A program made the translations under genes and the position numbers. A stretch of 9,839 nt of DNA. It comes from Proteiniphilum sp. Its GTDB lineage: Bacteria > Bacteroidota > Bacteroidia > Bacteroidales > Dysgonomonadaceae. Shown in pieces: positions 1 to 7,015 of this stretch. The notes beneath the pieces are model-generated. The model was not told where the DNA came from. It made no database searches and was given only the letters and a program-made list of their open reading frames with translations. Numbering within the stretch: the stretch's first letter is position 1; every line of letters starts with the position of its first letter. The stretch is taken from NCBI GenBank assembly GCA_031284475.1, contig JAISZV010000281.1:1-9839 (forward strand), given 5' to 3'.

Positions 1-455
1 CTTATCTCATACAAACCAAAGAGGCCGTGGAGATTATTGATCCACACTCCTGATGCAATAAACAATATTGCGCCTATTACCTGGATCAATAGTTTGTACC
101 GGAAATGAACGTCAACCAGATCGTCAATAATCCCCGTCAGATACAGAAGGATGACGGCAGACAGCATCAGTAGCCATTCCATTAAGTGCGACAGGTAAAC
201 GGCTGAAATCAAGGATGTATGAAGAAGGATGTTGGCGCTCACTACCAAAAGAAAAGAGAGTATCATGGCAGGAAAAAACCCGATACCGCCTAACCGCGGA
301 ACGATTCCGGAATGCACTTTTCTCTCATCGTGCGAATCGAACAGTTTTTTCTTAATACAGATACGTTGAATTTCTGGTAGAAAAAGCCAGGAAAAAAGCC
401 CACTGCTAACCAAAGCAGCAAAAAAACTGAGATATAATTCCATTTTTAACGGCAT
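1..455 (-). CDS. Polyprenyl-phosphate sugar-1-phosphate transferase, WecA/MraY family (partial)
   Basis: The 5' part (about 151 codons) of an integral membrane glycosyl-1-phosphate transferase; the 3' part lies beyond the window edge. The family moves a HexNAc-1-phosphate from a UDP-sugar to undecaprenyl phosphate at the inner membrane, the first step of capsule or O-antigen type glycan assembly. Visible features: an N-terminal membrane helix (residues 8-26), the cytoplasmic segment RKVHSGIVPRLGGIGF (45-60) typical of the WecA branch, two further hydrophobic helices (about 58-78 and 95-109), and the acidic pair in GIIDDLVDV (D111, D112) that binds Mg2+ in this family, followed by another helix from about 121. 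The start is either 455 (MPLKMELY) or the in-frame ATG at 443; I cannot decide. It begins 58 bases after upxY on the same strand, so it is probably the first biosynthetic gene of that operon. The sugar specificity cannot be read from this part. Confidence 0.88.
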   Translation of the reverse strand, partial: MPLKMELYLSFFAALVSSGLFSWLFLPEIQRICIKKKLFDSHDERKVHSGIVPRLGGIGFFPAMILSFLLVVSANILLHTSLISAVYLSHLMEWLLMLSAVILLYLTGIIDDLVDVHFRYKLLIQVIGAILFIASGVWINNLHGLFGLYEI

Positions 456-513
456 GACAATGTTGGTTTTGATTATAGTATGTTGAAAGATAACCCAGAG
501 CGAGCATATCAAT

Positions 514-1041
514 TTATGATTCTATATTTTCTAACAGGGAAGGATGTATATAATGTGTAGCCACCGCTACCACCCCTTTGATTTGAACAACCACCCGCTT
601 GTTGTTCCTTACCCTGACTAATGTCCCTTCCACTCCTTCGAATATGCCGGATTTGATACGTACCCTGGCGCCTACTTTCATTTTCAACTCATCGGGATCC
701 AGATACACGATCTGCTGATCATAATTACCGGCCACCGCTATAAAGTGCTGCATCTCTTTTTCCGGAATGGTAATAGGAGTACCCTTACCTTGATCCATTA
801 AATAGCGTATAGGGAACTTCTGCTTCAATTCGTTGATAAACAACCGGGAGGACTTTATAAAAATCAGGTTGTGAACTACCGGCTCTAACTGCCTGACTTC
901 CATACCACCCCTCTCGTAAATTTTATACGTCATAGGTACAAAATTAATTATCTTATTTGCATCGCAGTGTCTCTTTACGATCATTTCCCGGTTATAAGTA
1001 ACCCGTAATGCATACCAATATGACACATTGTTCATCGTCAT
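514..1041 (-). CDS. upxY: UpxY-family NusG-like transcription antiterminator
   Basis: A 175-residue paralogue of NusG. In Bacteroides, UpxY proteins are encoded first in capsular polysaccharide operons; they act on the 5' leader of their own operon and stop premature termination of the long transcript. The sequence shows an NGN-type domain (about residues 7-105: YWYALRVTYNRE at the start, then F34-V35-P36 and HNLIFIKSS at 57-65) and a C-terminal KOW motif (about 122-155, with VGARVRIKSGIFEGVEGTL at its core). Length fits the family. The start at 1041 is followed by a second in-frame ATG at 1035; the first residue of the conserved fold lies beyond both. A strong AAGGAGG lies 22 bases upstream of 1041, too far for normal use, with an ATG-TAA between. 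The downstream WecA-like transferase supports the role. The small inhibitor UpxZ usual in B. fragilis loci does not follow it here. Assignment to the UpxY group is by motif and context. Confidence 0.87.
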   Translation of the reverse strand: MTMNNVSYWYALRVTYNREMIVKRHCDANKIINFVPMTYKIYERGGMEVRQLEPVVHNLIFIKSSRLFINELKQKFPIRYLMDQGKGTPITIPEKEMQHFIAVAGNYDQQIVYLDPDELKMKVGARVRIKSGIFEGVEGTLVRVRNNKRVVVQIKGVVAVATHYIHPSLLENIES

Positions 1042-1049
1042 ATTTTTTA

Positions 1050-1070
1050 CATTGAAAATCGTCCCTCCTT
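1050..1070 (-). promoter_or_regulatory. Strong Shine-Dalgarno positioned over an ATG-TAA start-stop
   Basis: Read on the minus strand, AAGGAGG (1070-1064) is followed after 11 bases by ATGTAA (1052-1047), then five bases, then the upxY ATG at 1041. The ribosome site is ideally spaced for the start-stop and poorly spaced (22 bases) for upxY. Bacteroidota genes rarely rely on Shine-Dalgarno pairing because protein bS21 hides the 16S rRNA tail, so a perfect one here stands out. It may couple initiation at the minimal ORF to upxY translation or set a regulated level. The sequence is seen; the function is inferred. Confidence 0.5.
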
Positions 1071-1152
1071 TTTCTCATGTTAAAACACATCTTGGGGACA
1101 CCAAAATAAATAATATTTTGATTTACAGATGTTAAGTCTTTTTCTGATCAAT

Positions 1153-1185
1153 AAAGTATTGCTTCTGATCCAAAAACAATACTTT
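1153..1185 (-). promoter_or_regulatory. Hairpin in the upxY leader with flanking direct repeats
   Basis: A perfect 9-bp stem (AAAGTATTG pairing with CAATACTTT; plus-strand arms 1153-1161 and 1177-1185) closes a 15-base loop. The 8-mer TTCTGATC occurs twice in direct orientation (1142-1149 and 1163-1170), once in the loop and once just after the stem in transcript order. The hairpin begins just past the inferred transcription start below the -7 box at 1194-1201. UpxY proteins are known to need the leader of their own operon, so this stem is a candidate recognition element. That role is inference. Confidence 0.4.
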
Positions 1186-1193
1186 TTCTTTTG

Positions 1194-1229
1194 CAAAAGT
1201 ATGAAAATAATCGGAATTTATCTTACAAA
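1194..1229 (-). promoter_or_regulatory. Candidate promoter of the upxY operon
   Basis: On the minus strand TACTTTTG (1201-1194) is an exact match to the Bacteroidota -7 element TAnnTTTG. A TTTG (1229-1226) upstream could serve as the -33 element, but the 24-base spacer is longer than the usual 19-21. The region 1042-1403 carries no convincing gene; apart from this box, the leader hairpin and the infC-end hairpin it is AT-rich. I saw no long inverted repeats flanking the promoter of the kind that make many Bacteroides capsule promoters invertible. Confidence 0.45.
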
Positions 1230-1385
1230 AACGTATATTTGTCAAATTGTATTACATATTTTTTATTATATTTATTAACCTGATTCATCATGATTGTCAA
1301 CATCAAACTATATATCCAACTTAAAATATTCGCTATCAGCATATTACGAAAATTCGGCGGCGGTAGGCGCCGGTAAGGGAGTTGG

Positions 1386-1417
1386 AAGAGGAAGAATAAC
1401 CGATTATTCTTCCCCTT
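1386..1417 (-). terminator. Hairpin over the infC stop codon, probable terminator or attenuator
   Basis: A 14-bp stem with one G-U pair (plus-strand arms 1386-1399 and 1404-1417) and a four-base loop spans the infC stop codon. The central ten pairs are perfect. No T run follows on the minus strand; instead there is a GC-rich stretch (about 1355-1376) that can form a second short hairpin and ends in AATTTT. On the plus strand a T-rich stretch follows the stem, but no gene approaches from that side. It fits the end of the thrS-infC transcript, but intrinsic termination is not proved by the sequence. Confidence 0.5.
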
Positions 1418-1961
1418 TGTTTTCTTTTTTTGCACCGGACGCCGACTTTTTCGGAGAGAGCATGATCGACATGCGCTTACCCTCCAGAACGGGCATGTAT
1501 TCTACTTTGGCGTACTCCTCAAGATCGTTGGCAAAACGCAGCAACAATACTTCGCCCTGTTCTTTGAACAGGATGGAACGCCCCTTGAAAAATACGAATG
1601 CTTTCACTTTTGAGCCTTCACCCAGGAAGTTCATAGCGTGTTTCAGTTTAAAATTGTAGTCGTGATCATCGGTTTGGGGGCCGAAACGAATCTCTTTCAC
1701 CGTCACCTTTACCGATTTCGCCTTCTGTTCTTTTAATTTTTTCTTTTGTTGGTATACAAATTTCTGGTAATCAATTACCCTACAGACAGGCGGTTTTGCC
1801 ATAGGAGCTATTTCCACAAGGTCTAACTCCTGCTGCTCGGCAATTTTCAAAGCATCTCTCGTGGGGTAGACGCCTTCCTGCACATTCTCTCCTACTAACC
1901 GGACTTCCGGTACCCGGATACGTTCATTGATCCGGTGTTGCTCTTTTGAGTCTTTTCTCAT
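1404..1961 (-). CDS. infC: Translation initiation factor IF-3
   Basis: A full-length IF-3 of 185 residues. IF-3 binds the 30S subunit, keeps it apart from 50S, and checks the start codon and initiator tRNA. Visible features: the N-terminal domain with [20 protein letters not shown] (8-27) and the [23 protein letters not shown] block (47-68), a lysine-rich linker helix (70-85), and the C-terminal domain with [21 protein letters not shown] (89-109) and [17 protein letters not shown] (124-140). A short lysine/glutamate-rich tail follows residue 170, as in other Bacteroidales. Many bacteria start infC at a rare codon such as ATT, but here a TGA stands directly before the ATG in frame, so the start is ATG 1961. 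It lies 92 bases after thrS on the same strand. The usual next genes rpmI and rplT are absent: a hairpin and then the upxY leader follow. Confidence 0.97.
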   Translation of the reverse strand: MRKDSKEQHRINERIRVPEVRLVGENVQEGVYPTRDALKIAEQQELDLVEIAPMAKPPVCRVIDYQKFVYQQKKKLKEQKAKSVKVTVKEIRFGPQTDDHDYNFKLKHAMNFLGEGSKVKAFVFFKGRSILFKEQGEVLLLRFANDLEEYAKVEYMPVLEGKRMSIMLSPKKSASGAKKENKGEE

Positions 1962-2053
1962 TCAAAAACTTTTAATGTTCTCTTTTTTTTAATATTTATA
2001 ATCCAAGTTTTACAAGTAGCGCTATTGCAGCCAAATCATCCGTCAGCCGGCGC

Positions 2054-4009
2054 TTAGCGGCCAGGTTTCTCCGGACTCATCATTTCTTCCACTTCGCGGG
2101 AGATTTCTTCGGCAAATGTACGTAATTTTACCGAACCTTTGTCTTCTCCACCCTGTTTTCTTACCGAAACTTCTTCATTTTCCATCTCTTTCTCGCCAAC
2201 GATCAGCAGGTAAGGAATACGTTTCAGTTCATTGTCGCGTATCTTACGGCCTACTTTCTCGTTGCGGTCGTCCACCTCGGCGCGAATATCGAATTTCTTC
2301 AGTTCCCGCACCACGCCGAAGGCATAATCGTTGAATTTCTCGCTGACCGGGAGTACCGCTACCTGGGTAGGCGTCAGCCACAACGGGAACTTGCCGGCAG
2401 TATGCTCAATGAGTACCGCCACAAAGCGTTCCATAGATCCGAACGGCGCCCGGTGAATCATCACGGGACGGTGCTTCCGGTTGTCGGCGCCGGTATATTC
2501 CAACCCGAACCGTTCGGGCAGGTTGTAATCTACCTGGATGGTTCCCAGTTGCCAGCGGCGCCCCAGGGCGTCTTTCACCATAAAATCGAGTTTGGGGCCG
2601 TAAAATGCCGCTTCACCCAATTCAACTTTCGTTTTCAGGCCCGTCTCTTCACATGCTTCAATGATGGCCTGTTCCGCTTTTTCCCAATTTTCATCGGAGC
2701 CGATATATTTTTCCTTATCATCGGGATCTCTTAGAGAGATCTGCGCCTCAAAGTTTTCAAAATTCAATGCATTGAAGATGATGAAGATAATATCCATCAC
2801 TTTCAGAAATTCATCTTTTACCTGATCGGGCGTACAGAAAATATGCGCATCGTCCTGCGTGAAACCCCGTACGCGGGTAAGCCCATGTAACTCCCCGCTC
2901 TGCTCATAGCGATATACCGTCCCAAATTCCGCCAGTCGCAGCGGCAGGTCTTTATAGGAACGGGGGAAAGCCTTGTATATCTCGCAGTGATGCGGGCAGT
3001 TCATCGGTTTCAGGAGAAATTCTTCTCCTTCTTCGGGTGTTTTGATCGGCTGAAACGAATCCTTTCCATACTTGGCATAATGCCCCGACGTTACATAGAG
3101 TTGTTTATGTCCGATATGGGGCGTGATTACCTGTTCGTAATCGAACTCGCGCTGTATCTTCTTCAGGAAATCTTCCAGGCGAAGGCGTAACTGCGTGCCT
3201 TTGGGCAACCACAGGGGAAGTCCCGCACCCACGGTCTGTGAGAAATGGAATAGCTGAAGCTCTTTGCCTATCTTCCGGTGATCCCGTTTTTTTGCTTCTT
3301 CCAGCATCACCAGGTATTCATCCAGCATCTTTTTCTTGGGAAAAGTAATACCGTAGAGCCTTGTCAACTGGGGACGTTTTTCATCGCCGCGCCAGTAAGC
3401 GCCTGCGGACGACAATACCTTTACGGCCTTTATGTAGGAGGTATTGGGAAGGTGAGGCCCCCGGCACAGGTCGGTAAAACGCCCCTGGGTATAGGTGGTG
3501 ATGGCGCCATCCTCCAGCTCGTTGATCAGTTCTACCTTGTAGTTCTCATTCCGCCCGGAAAACATGCTTACGGCGCCGGCTTTGGAAATGCTTTTACGTA
3601 CGATGTCTTCTTTCGCAGCGATCAACTCCGTCATCTTTTTTTCGATAGCGGGAAAATCGGCCTCTTTAATGGTTACTCCTTCGCCCGGATCCACATCGTA
3701 GTAGAACCCGTTTTCAATGGCCGGCCCGATGCCGAATTTTATACCGGGGTAGAGTTCCTGCAACGCTTCGGCCATCAGGTGGGCCGATGAATGCCAATAG
3801 GCGTGTTTACCTTCTTCATCTTCCCATTTCAGTAACCGGACAAATGCGTCATGCTCTATGGGCCTTGTCAGATCCCACGTTGCACCGTCAACGCTCGCGG
3901 CAAGCGCTTCCTGCGCTAATCGCGGACTGATACTGTTCGCTATCTCTATTCCTGTTACTCCTTTTCCATATTCCCTTACCGATCCGTCGGGAAATGTAAT
4001 TTTTATCAT
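2054..4009 (-). CDS. thrS: Threonyl-tRNA synthetase
   Basis: A complete 651-residue class II synthetase that charges tRNA-Thr. Domains in order: TGS (about 1-60); editing domain with HSSAH (H73, H77) and CRGPH (C182, H186), the four residues that handle mischarged serine; catalytic core (about 245-545) with the zinc ligands C338 (in [10 protein letters not shown]), H389 (in QDDAHIF) and H519 (in [12 protein letters not shown]), class II motif 2 around [20 protein letters not shown] (366-385) and motif 3 at the APFGSMERF segment; anticodon-binding domain (about 546-640) from [14 protein letters not shown]. The start ATG 4009 gives a normal N terminus and follows a short purine-rich leader. No T-box is present; these are not expected in this phylum. 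It is the first gene of a transcript that continues into infC. Confidence 0.98.
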   Translation of the reverse strand: MIKITFPDGSVREYGKGVTGIEIANSISPRLAQEALAASVDGATWDLTRPIEHDAFVRLLKWEDEEGKHAYWHSSAHLMAEALQELYPGIKFGIGPAIENGFYYDVDPGEGVTIKEADFPAIEKKMTELIAAKEDIVRKSISKAGAVSMFSGRNENYKVELINELEDGAITTYTQGRFTDLCRGPHLPNTSYIKAVKVLSSAGAYWRGDEKRPQLTRLYGITFPKKKMLDEYLVMLEEAKKRDHRKIGKELQLFHFSQTVGAGLPLWLPKGTQLRLRLEDFLKKIQREFDYEQVITPHIGHKQLYVTSGHYAKYGKDSFQPIKTPEEGEEFLLKPMNCPHHCEIYKAFPRSYKDLPLRLAEFGTVYRYEQSGELHGLTRVRGFTQDDAHIFCTPDQVKDEFLKVMDIIFIIFNALNFENFEAQISLRDPDDKEKYIGSDENWEKAEQAIIEACEETGLKTKVELGEAAFYGPKLDFMVKDALGRRWQLGTIQVDYNLPERFGLEYTGADNRKHRPVMIHRAPFGSMERFVAVLIEHTAGKFPLWLTPTQVAVLPVSEKFNDYAFGVVRELKKFDIRAEVDDRNEKVGRKIRDNELKRIPYLLIVGEKEMENEEVSVRKQGGEDKGSVKLRTFAEEISREVEEMMSPEKPGR

Positions 4010-4035
4010 ACTCTTTTTATTCCGTTTTTTACTTG

Positions 4036-4068
4036 CAAAGTTACAATACTTTTCTTGTTATCTCCAAT
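4036..4068 (-). promoter_or_regulatory. Promoter of thrS-infC
   Basis: On the minus strand TAACTTTG (4043-4036) matches the TAnnTTTG -7 element exactly, and TTGG (4067-4064), 20 bases upstream, resembles the TTTG -33 element. Transcription would start near 4029, giving a leader of about 20 bases before the thrS ATG at 4009. Confidence 0.6.
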
Positions 4069-4135
4069 AGGTAATATTATCTAATCCACCCACGGCAATT
4101 TATCCGAAAAATGTATTTAATCAATTTTAAGAGTA

Positions 4136-4143
4136 CAAAAATA
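4136..4143 (-). promoter_or_regulatory. Possible second -7 box upstream of thrS
   Basis: TATTTTTG (4143-4136 on the minus strand) also fits TAnnTTTG, but no good -33 element lies 19-21 bases upstream. If used, it would give thrS a leader of about 120 bases. Such AT-rich matches arise easily by chance. Confidence 0.25.
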
Positions 4144-4171
4144 GTGATTTTATGTTATGTAAAGAAGAAAT

Positions 4172-4474
4172 TTATTCTATATTAATATCTTCAGGGCTCC
4201 GCCTATTATCCCAAAATGAAATTATCTCGATGTGTTTATCCTTGATCCTGTAAAAAAGAGAATAATCTTTCATGACAATTAACCGTCTTACATCCTTCGT
4301 GTCTTTTACCTTTGTACCTATATATGGATTTTGTAATATTGATTTAATGGCTTTGTTCGTTTCGGTATTTATCTTTTCGGAATACTTTTCCGAACCATTT
4401 CGTTTAACCCAATAAATTAATATCTTGGTTTTATCCTTAGTTGCCGGCTTTGTCCACTTTATAGATAGCGTCAT
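4172..4474 (-). CDS. RelE/ParE-family toxin of a type II toxin-antitoxin pair
   Basis: A 100-residue basic protein with the RelE/ParE fold pattern: first strand LSIKWTKPA (3-11), a helical pair (about 12-45, ending near SILQNP at 46-51), then VRRLIVMKDYSLFYRI (63-78) and the closing strands with IEIISFWDNRRSPED (82-96). RelE members cut mRNA in the ribosome and ParE members poison gyrase; the paired arginines R92-R93 and Y71/Y76 would suit an RNase, but the subclass cannot be settled by eye. The start at 4474 lies inside the antitoxin gene, a 38-base overlap, and is supported because the first strand of the fold begins at residue 3. Translation is probably coupled to the antitoxin. It ends 162 bases before thrS. 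Confidence 0.85.
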   Translation of the reverse strand: MTLSIKWTKPATKDKTKILIYWVKRNGSEKYSEKINTETNKAIKSILQNPYIGTKVKDTKDVRRLIVMKDYSLFYRIKDKHIEIISFWDNRRSPEDINIE

Positions 4475-4679
4475 GGAATATCATATTAGCTTCTTCCTCC
4501 GTATAAAACTCATTATTGTCCGCGGCTTCCAGCCCAACTCTAATCGCATCCATTTCAGCGGTAGAAACCTCTACTTCCTCCTCGGCGGAGGTCGTGAAGT
4601 TTACCTTCATCTCTTTTAATACAGCTTTGATAACGTTACCTTGCCGTTTACTCTGTGGAGTTATAGTGATCGTTTCCAT
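4437..4679 (-). CDS. Antitoxin of the RelE/ParE pair (possibly DUF2683-like)
   Basis: An 80-residue acidic protein directly upstream of the toxin. The N-terminal part (METITITPQSKRQGNVIKAV) has a short strand followed by a helix around residues 13-25, fitting a small dimerisation or DNA-binding unit; the rest (from about 31) is rich in glutamate and would wrap the toxin. It resembles the small antitoxin-like proteins called DUF2683 that I recall beside RelE toxins in Bacteroidota, but I hold the family name with low confidence. The reading frame stays open far upstream to 4952, but ATG 4679 is preferred: it lies just after a well-formed promoter with inverted repeat, is preceded by the purine-rich AAAGCGAAAGAT, and gives the expected size. 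Confidence 0.75.
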   Translation of the reverse strand: METITITPQSKRQGNVIKAVLKEMKVNFTTSAEEEVEVSTAEMDAIRVGLEAADNNEFYTEEEANMIFHDAIYKVDKAGN

Positions 4680-4697
4680 ATCTTTCGCTTTTAGATG

Positions 4698-4727
4698 TAA
4701 AGATAGAAAGTGTATTCCTAAAACAAA
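4698..4727 (-). promoter_or_regulatory. Promoter of the toxin-antitoxin pair
   Basis: On the minus strand TTTG (4727-4724) and TATCTTTA (4705-4698) are separated by 18 bases. The first is a perfect -33 element and the second differs from TAnnTTTG only at the last base. The transcript would start near 4692, about 12 bases before the antitoxin ATG. Confidence 0.5.
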
Positions 4728-4735
4728 GGAATACA
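4711..4735. promoter_or_regulatory. Inverted repeat, candidate operator for toxin-antitoxin autoregulation
   Basis: TGTATTCCT (4711-4719) and AGGAATACA (4727-4735) are perfect inverted copies separated by seven bases. The repeat covers the -33 element of the promoter at 4698-4727. Type II antitoxins usually repress their own operon by binding such a palindrome, so binding here would block RNA polymerase. The sequence is direct evidence; binding is inferred. Confidence 0.55.
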
Positions 4736-4743
4736 TTGTTAAA

Positions 4744-4768
4744 ATATTAAAAGCCAATACGCTATTGG
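4744..4768 (-). terminator. Probable terminator of the porX-tsaE-TPR unit
   Basis: Downstream of the TPR gene on the minus strand, CCAATA-GCG-TATTGG (4768-4754) forms a perfect 6-bp stem with a three-base loop, followed by CTTTTAATAT (from 4752). It sits 96 bases after the TPR stop and just before the toxin-antitoxin promoter. The stem is AT-rich, so termination may be partial. Confidence 0.45.
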
Positions 4769-4863
4769 GAACCTCTAAAACTCCAAAATCAAGGCTTCCG
4801 ACCGAGACAAAAGCGGAGTTTACTAAATTGACGACGAAGCGTAATGTAGTTAGATATTCCCTA

Positions 4864-6927
4864 TTATTGCATCCGTTTAATAATACTGTATGACTGAACG
4901 ATACCCAATTCGCCTGCTTTACGGAAGTCGTCGAGCCCTTCGCGGGTCTCACCGATGGATAGCCGCGCTATTCCCCGGTTGAAATAAGCTTCGGCAAACT
5001 GGGGTTCGAGTTGAATGGCTTTCGTGTAATCGGTAATGGCGGCACGGTAATCCTTTTCGAGGCTATATATCTCCGCACGATTGTAGTAGGCATACATAAA
5101 ACCGGGATTCAGGCGGATGATCTTTTCGTATTCTCTCAGTATCTCTTCATACTCAATCGTTTTGGTGGATATCTCCGGTAGTTTGGGCTTACCGGCCATG
5201 CTACCGCCGGGTGTGGGAAGATTGATTCCCATATTTTTGTCCATCATCAGCGGATCGGCCTGCAAGCGGTCATATTCAATTTGCTTGGAACGGATGACAG
5301 CCCGTGCAAAGTGCGCTACCAGCATATTGGGATCCAGTTCGATGGCGTTGTACATATTTTTCAACGCATTTTCATAATCCTGCACCAGCATAAAATCCAT
5401 TCCTCTTCCGAAATAGAGCGAAGCATTGCCCGGCTCCCTGTCTATTTTTGCGGAATAGTTATCAATGGAGCGGAAATGGGCTTGTACCTGAAATTCATTC
5501 AGGGGCGCTTCCCTGTTTGTCACTTTCAGCATCCAGGAAAGCCCAAGCTCTCTATTCGCCTGATCCATTGTTTCGGAATAATACACCGGACGGCGCACTT
5601 CAAAATCGCGCTCATAATAGGTCAGTACAAAGAGCGGTTCCGGCTCAACCGGAGCGCTTATATTTTGTACCCGCCCCCTGCTCATGCGTTGGTATTTTGT
5701 TTTTTCAGACTCCCCTTTATCGGCTACCACCAAAAGGTTGAACTTCTCAATATCACGGTCGGCCTGCTCGCGGGTATCTTTGCTTTCCGACCTTTCCTTC
5801 GCCTGCTTGAACGGTTCGGGATTGGCCGTTGCCACCTTACGGGCTTTCGATTCTTCGGCCCGCGCCAACATATAATCCTGTTCGGCTCCGCGCAGGTCAT
5901 TCAGTTCGCGTTTCAATTGCGAACGCATATAATAACCGGTAAAGAAATCGGAATGCGCTGCAAGTACCACATTCAGGTCGTTCAAAGCGGCGGCCCCGTC
6001 TCCTGTCTCGTTGTGCAGCATCGCCCTGTTCAGATAGGCAATGGCGTTATCCGGATCCAACTCGATTACCTTGTCGAAATCGCGTATCGCCCTGTTGTTA
6101 TCAGCTACCTGCGCGCGCAATAACCCCCGGTTGAAACGGGCAATCAGGTTGTTTTCATCCATCTCGATCACCCTGTCGTAATCGGCCATCGCGCCACGGA
6201 GATCGTTCAGGTGATACTTCACCAATCCCCGGTTGATGTAATTCCCTTCAAAATAGGGGTCTAACCTGATCGCCTCATCCAGGTCGGCAAGCGATTTATT
6301 ATAGTCTTCCTGCTGAAAATAGAGCAATCCGCGGGCTGCAAAAGACTGGGCAGTGTAAGGATCGTTCTCTATCGCCATGTTCAGGTCGGTCATCGCTTTC
6401 GTGGTGTCCTCCATCTCGATATACATCTGAGAACGGGCAAGATATCCGGGGGTATAATCGGGAAAACGCCGTAACAGCACATCGAAGAACTTCTCTGCAA
6501 TATCGTATTGCTTCATCTCAATATTCACGATGCCCATATTGACCAAAGTGAGCCTGTCTTCCGGGAAAAATTCAAGGCTTCGCTGATAATCGGTAGCGGA
6601 CTCCTCATACTTCTCCTGATTCTGCCGGGCGGCGCCGCGAAGCTGGTATGCAGCGGTATAGTAGGGATTACGCGCCAAACAGTCGGTAGCGTCTTCTTCC
6701 GCTCCGATAAAATCGTCGAGCATAAATTTACCTACCGCCCTAAAATAGTAGGGATCTGCCAGATAAGGCTTGGCCGTGATCACCTGGTTGAAGTACTGTA
6801 TGGCCAGCACGTAATCTTCAAAATACAAGGCATTCTTCCCGATCATCATCACACGGTCGGTGTTGACCTGTGCCGGTGACGAGAGCGATGCGAGTAAAAT
6901 AAAGGTTGCAATGATCGTTTTCTTCAT
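4864..6927 (-). CDS. Exported tetratricopeptide-repeat protein
   Basis: A 687-residue protein with an N-terminal signal peptide (MKKTIIATFILLASLSSPAQ; probable cleavage after A19; no lipobox), so it should act in the periplasm or at the envelope. Residues about 25-360 are nine or ten consecutive TPR units with the usual spacing, for example FAARGLLYFQQEDYNKSLAD (196-215) and INRGLVKYHLNDLRGAMADY (231-250). A charged linker (361-425) and a stretch without TPR pattern (426-490) follow; TPR units resume at about 495-547 and 605-675, split by a Pro/Gly/Met-rich insert (555-590). TPR arrays bind other proteins, so a scaffold role is likely, but I do not know the partner. It starts 88 bases after tsaE on the same strand and may be co-transcribed with porX and tsaE. 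GAAAGGATTAAAG directly before the ATG may serve as ribosome site. I do not recognise a named gene. Confidence 0.88.
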   Translation of the reverse strand: MKKTIIATFILLASLSSPAQVNTDRVMMIGKNALYFEDYVLAIQYFNQVITAKPYLADPYYFRAVGKFMLDDFIGAEEDATDCLARNPYYTAAYQLRGAARQNQEKYEESATDYQRSLEFFPEDRLTLVNMGIVNIEMKQYDIAEKFFDVLLRRFPDYTPGYLARSQMYIEMEDTTKAMTDLNMAIENDPYTAQSFAARGLLYFQQEDYNKSLADLDEAIRLDPYFEGNYINRGLVKYHLNDLRGAMADYDRVIEMDENNLIARFNRGLLRAQVADNNRAIRDFDKVIELDPDNAIAYLNRAMLHNETGDGAAALNDLNVVLAAHSDFFTGYYMRSQLKRELNDLRGAEQDYMLARAEESKARKVATANPEPFKQAKERSESKDTREQADRDIEKFNLLVVADKGESEKTKYQRMSRGRVQNISAPVEPEPLFVLTYYERDFEVRRPVYYSETMDQANRELGLSWMLKVTNREAPLNEFQVQAHFRSIDNYSAKIDREPGNASLYFGRGMDFMLVQDYENALKNMYNAIELDPNMLVAHFARAVIRSKQIEYDRLQADPLMMDKNMGINLPTPGGSMAGKPKLPEISTKTIEYEEILREYEKIIRLNPGFMYAYYNRAEIYSLEKDYRAAITDYTKAIQLEPQFAEAYFNRGIARLSIGETREGLDDFRKAGELGIVQSYSIIKRMQ

Positions 6928-7015
6928 CTTTAATCCTTTCGATGTGCGAATATATGGATTTTTTACCGTTTTTTCTTCCGATTCGCCTATTATGAGTGTT
7001 TCTTTTTCAATTCGT

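Noticed and set aside
990..1078. A 28-codon frame starting at the ATG at 1078 (minus strand) overlapping the upxY start
   Set aside because: It has no ribosome site of its own and reads through the Shine-Dalgarno as codons; nothing supports it as a gene.
1042..1340. Invertible capsule promoter
   Set aside because: Many Bacteroides capsule promoters are flanked by inverted repeats of about 20 bases; I found no such pair around the box at 1194-1201.
1223..1435. A 70-codon minus-strand frame overlapping the end of infC, considered as rpmI (L35)
   Set aside because: It lacks the L35 pattern, runs through the infC-end hairpin and AT-rich leader, and looks like a chance frame.
3278..3790. A 170-codon plus-strand frame opposite thrS
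   Set aside because: It is antisense to the editing and zinc-core region of ThrRS, whose conserved residues explain the sequence.
4010..4171. T-box or other riboswitch upstream of thrS
   Set aside because: The leader from the best promoter is only about 20 bases, no specifier or antiterminator structure is visible, and T-boxes are not expected in this phylum.
4680..4952. N-terminal extension of the antitoxin to 171 codons
   Set aside because: It would overlap the TPR gene, pass through the hairpin at 4754-4768 and include the promoter and operator. The ATG at 4679 fits size and context.
5281..6123. A 280-codon plus-strand reading frame opposite the TPR gene
   Set aside because: It lies wholly antisense to a protein with a clear signal peptide and regular TPR pattern, and its own translation has no family features.
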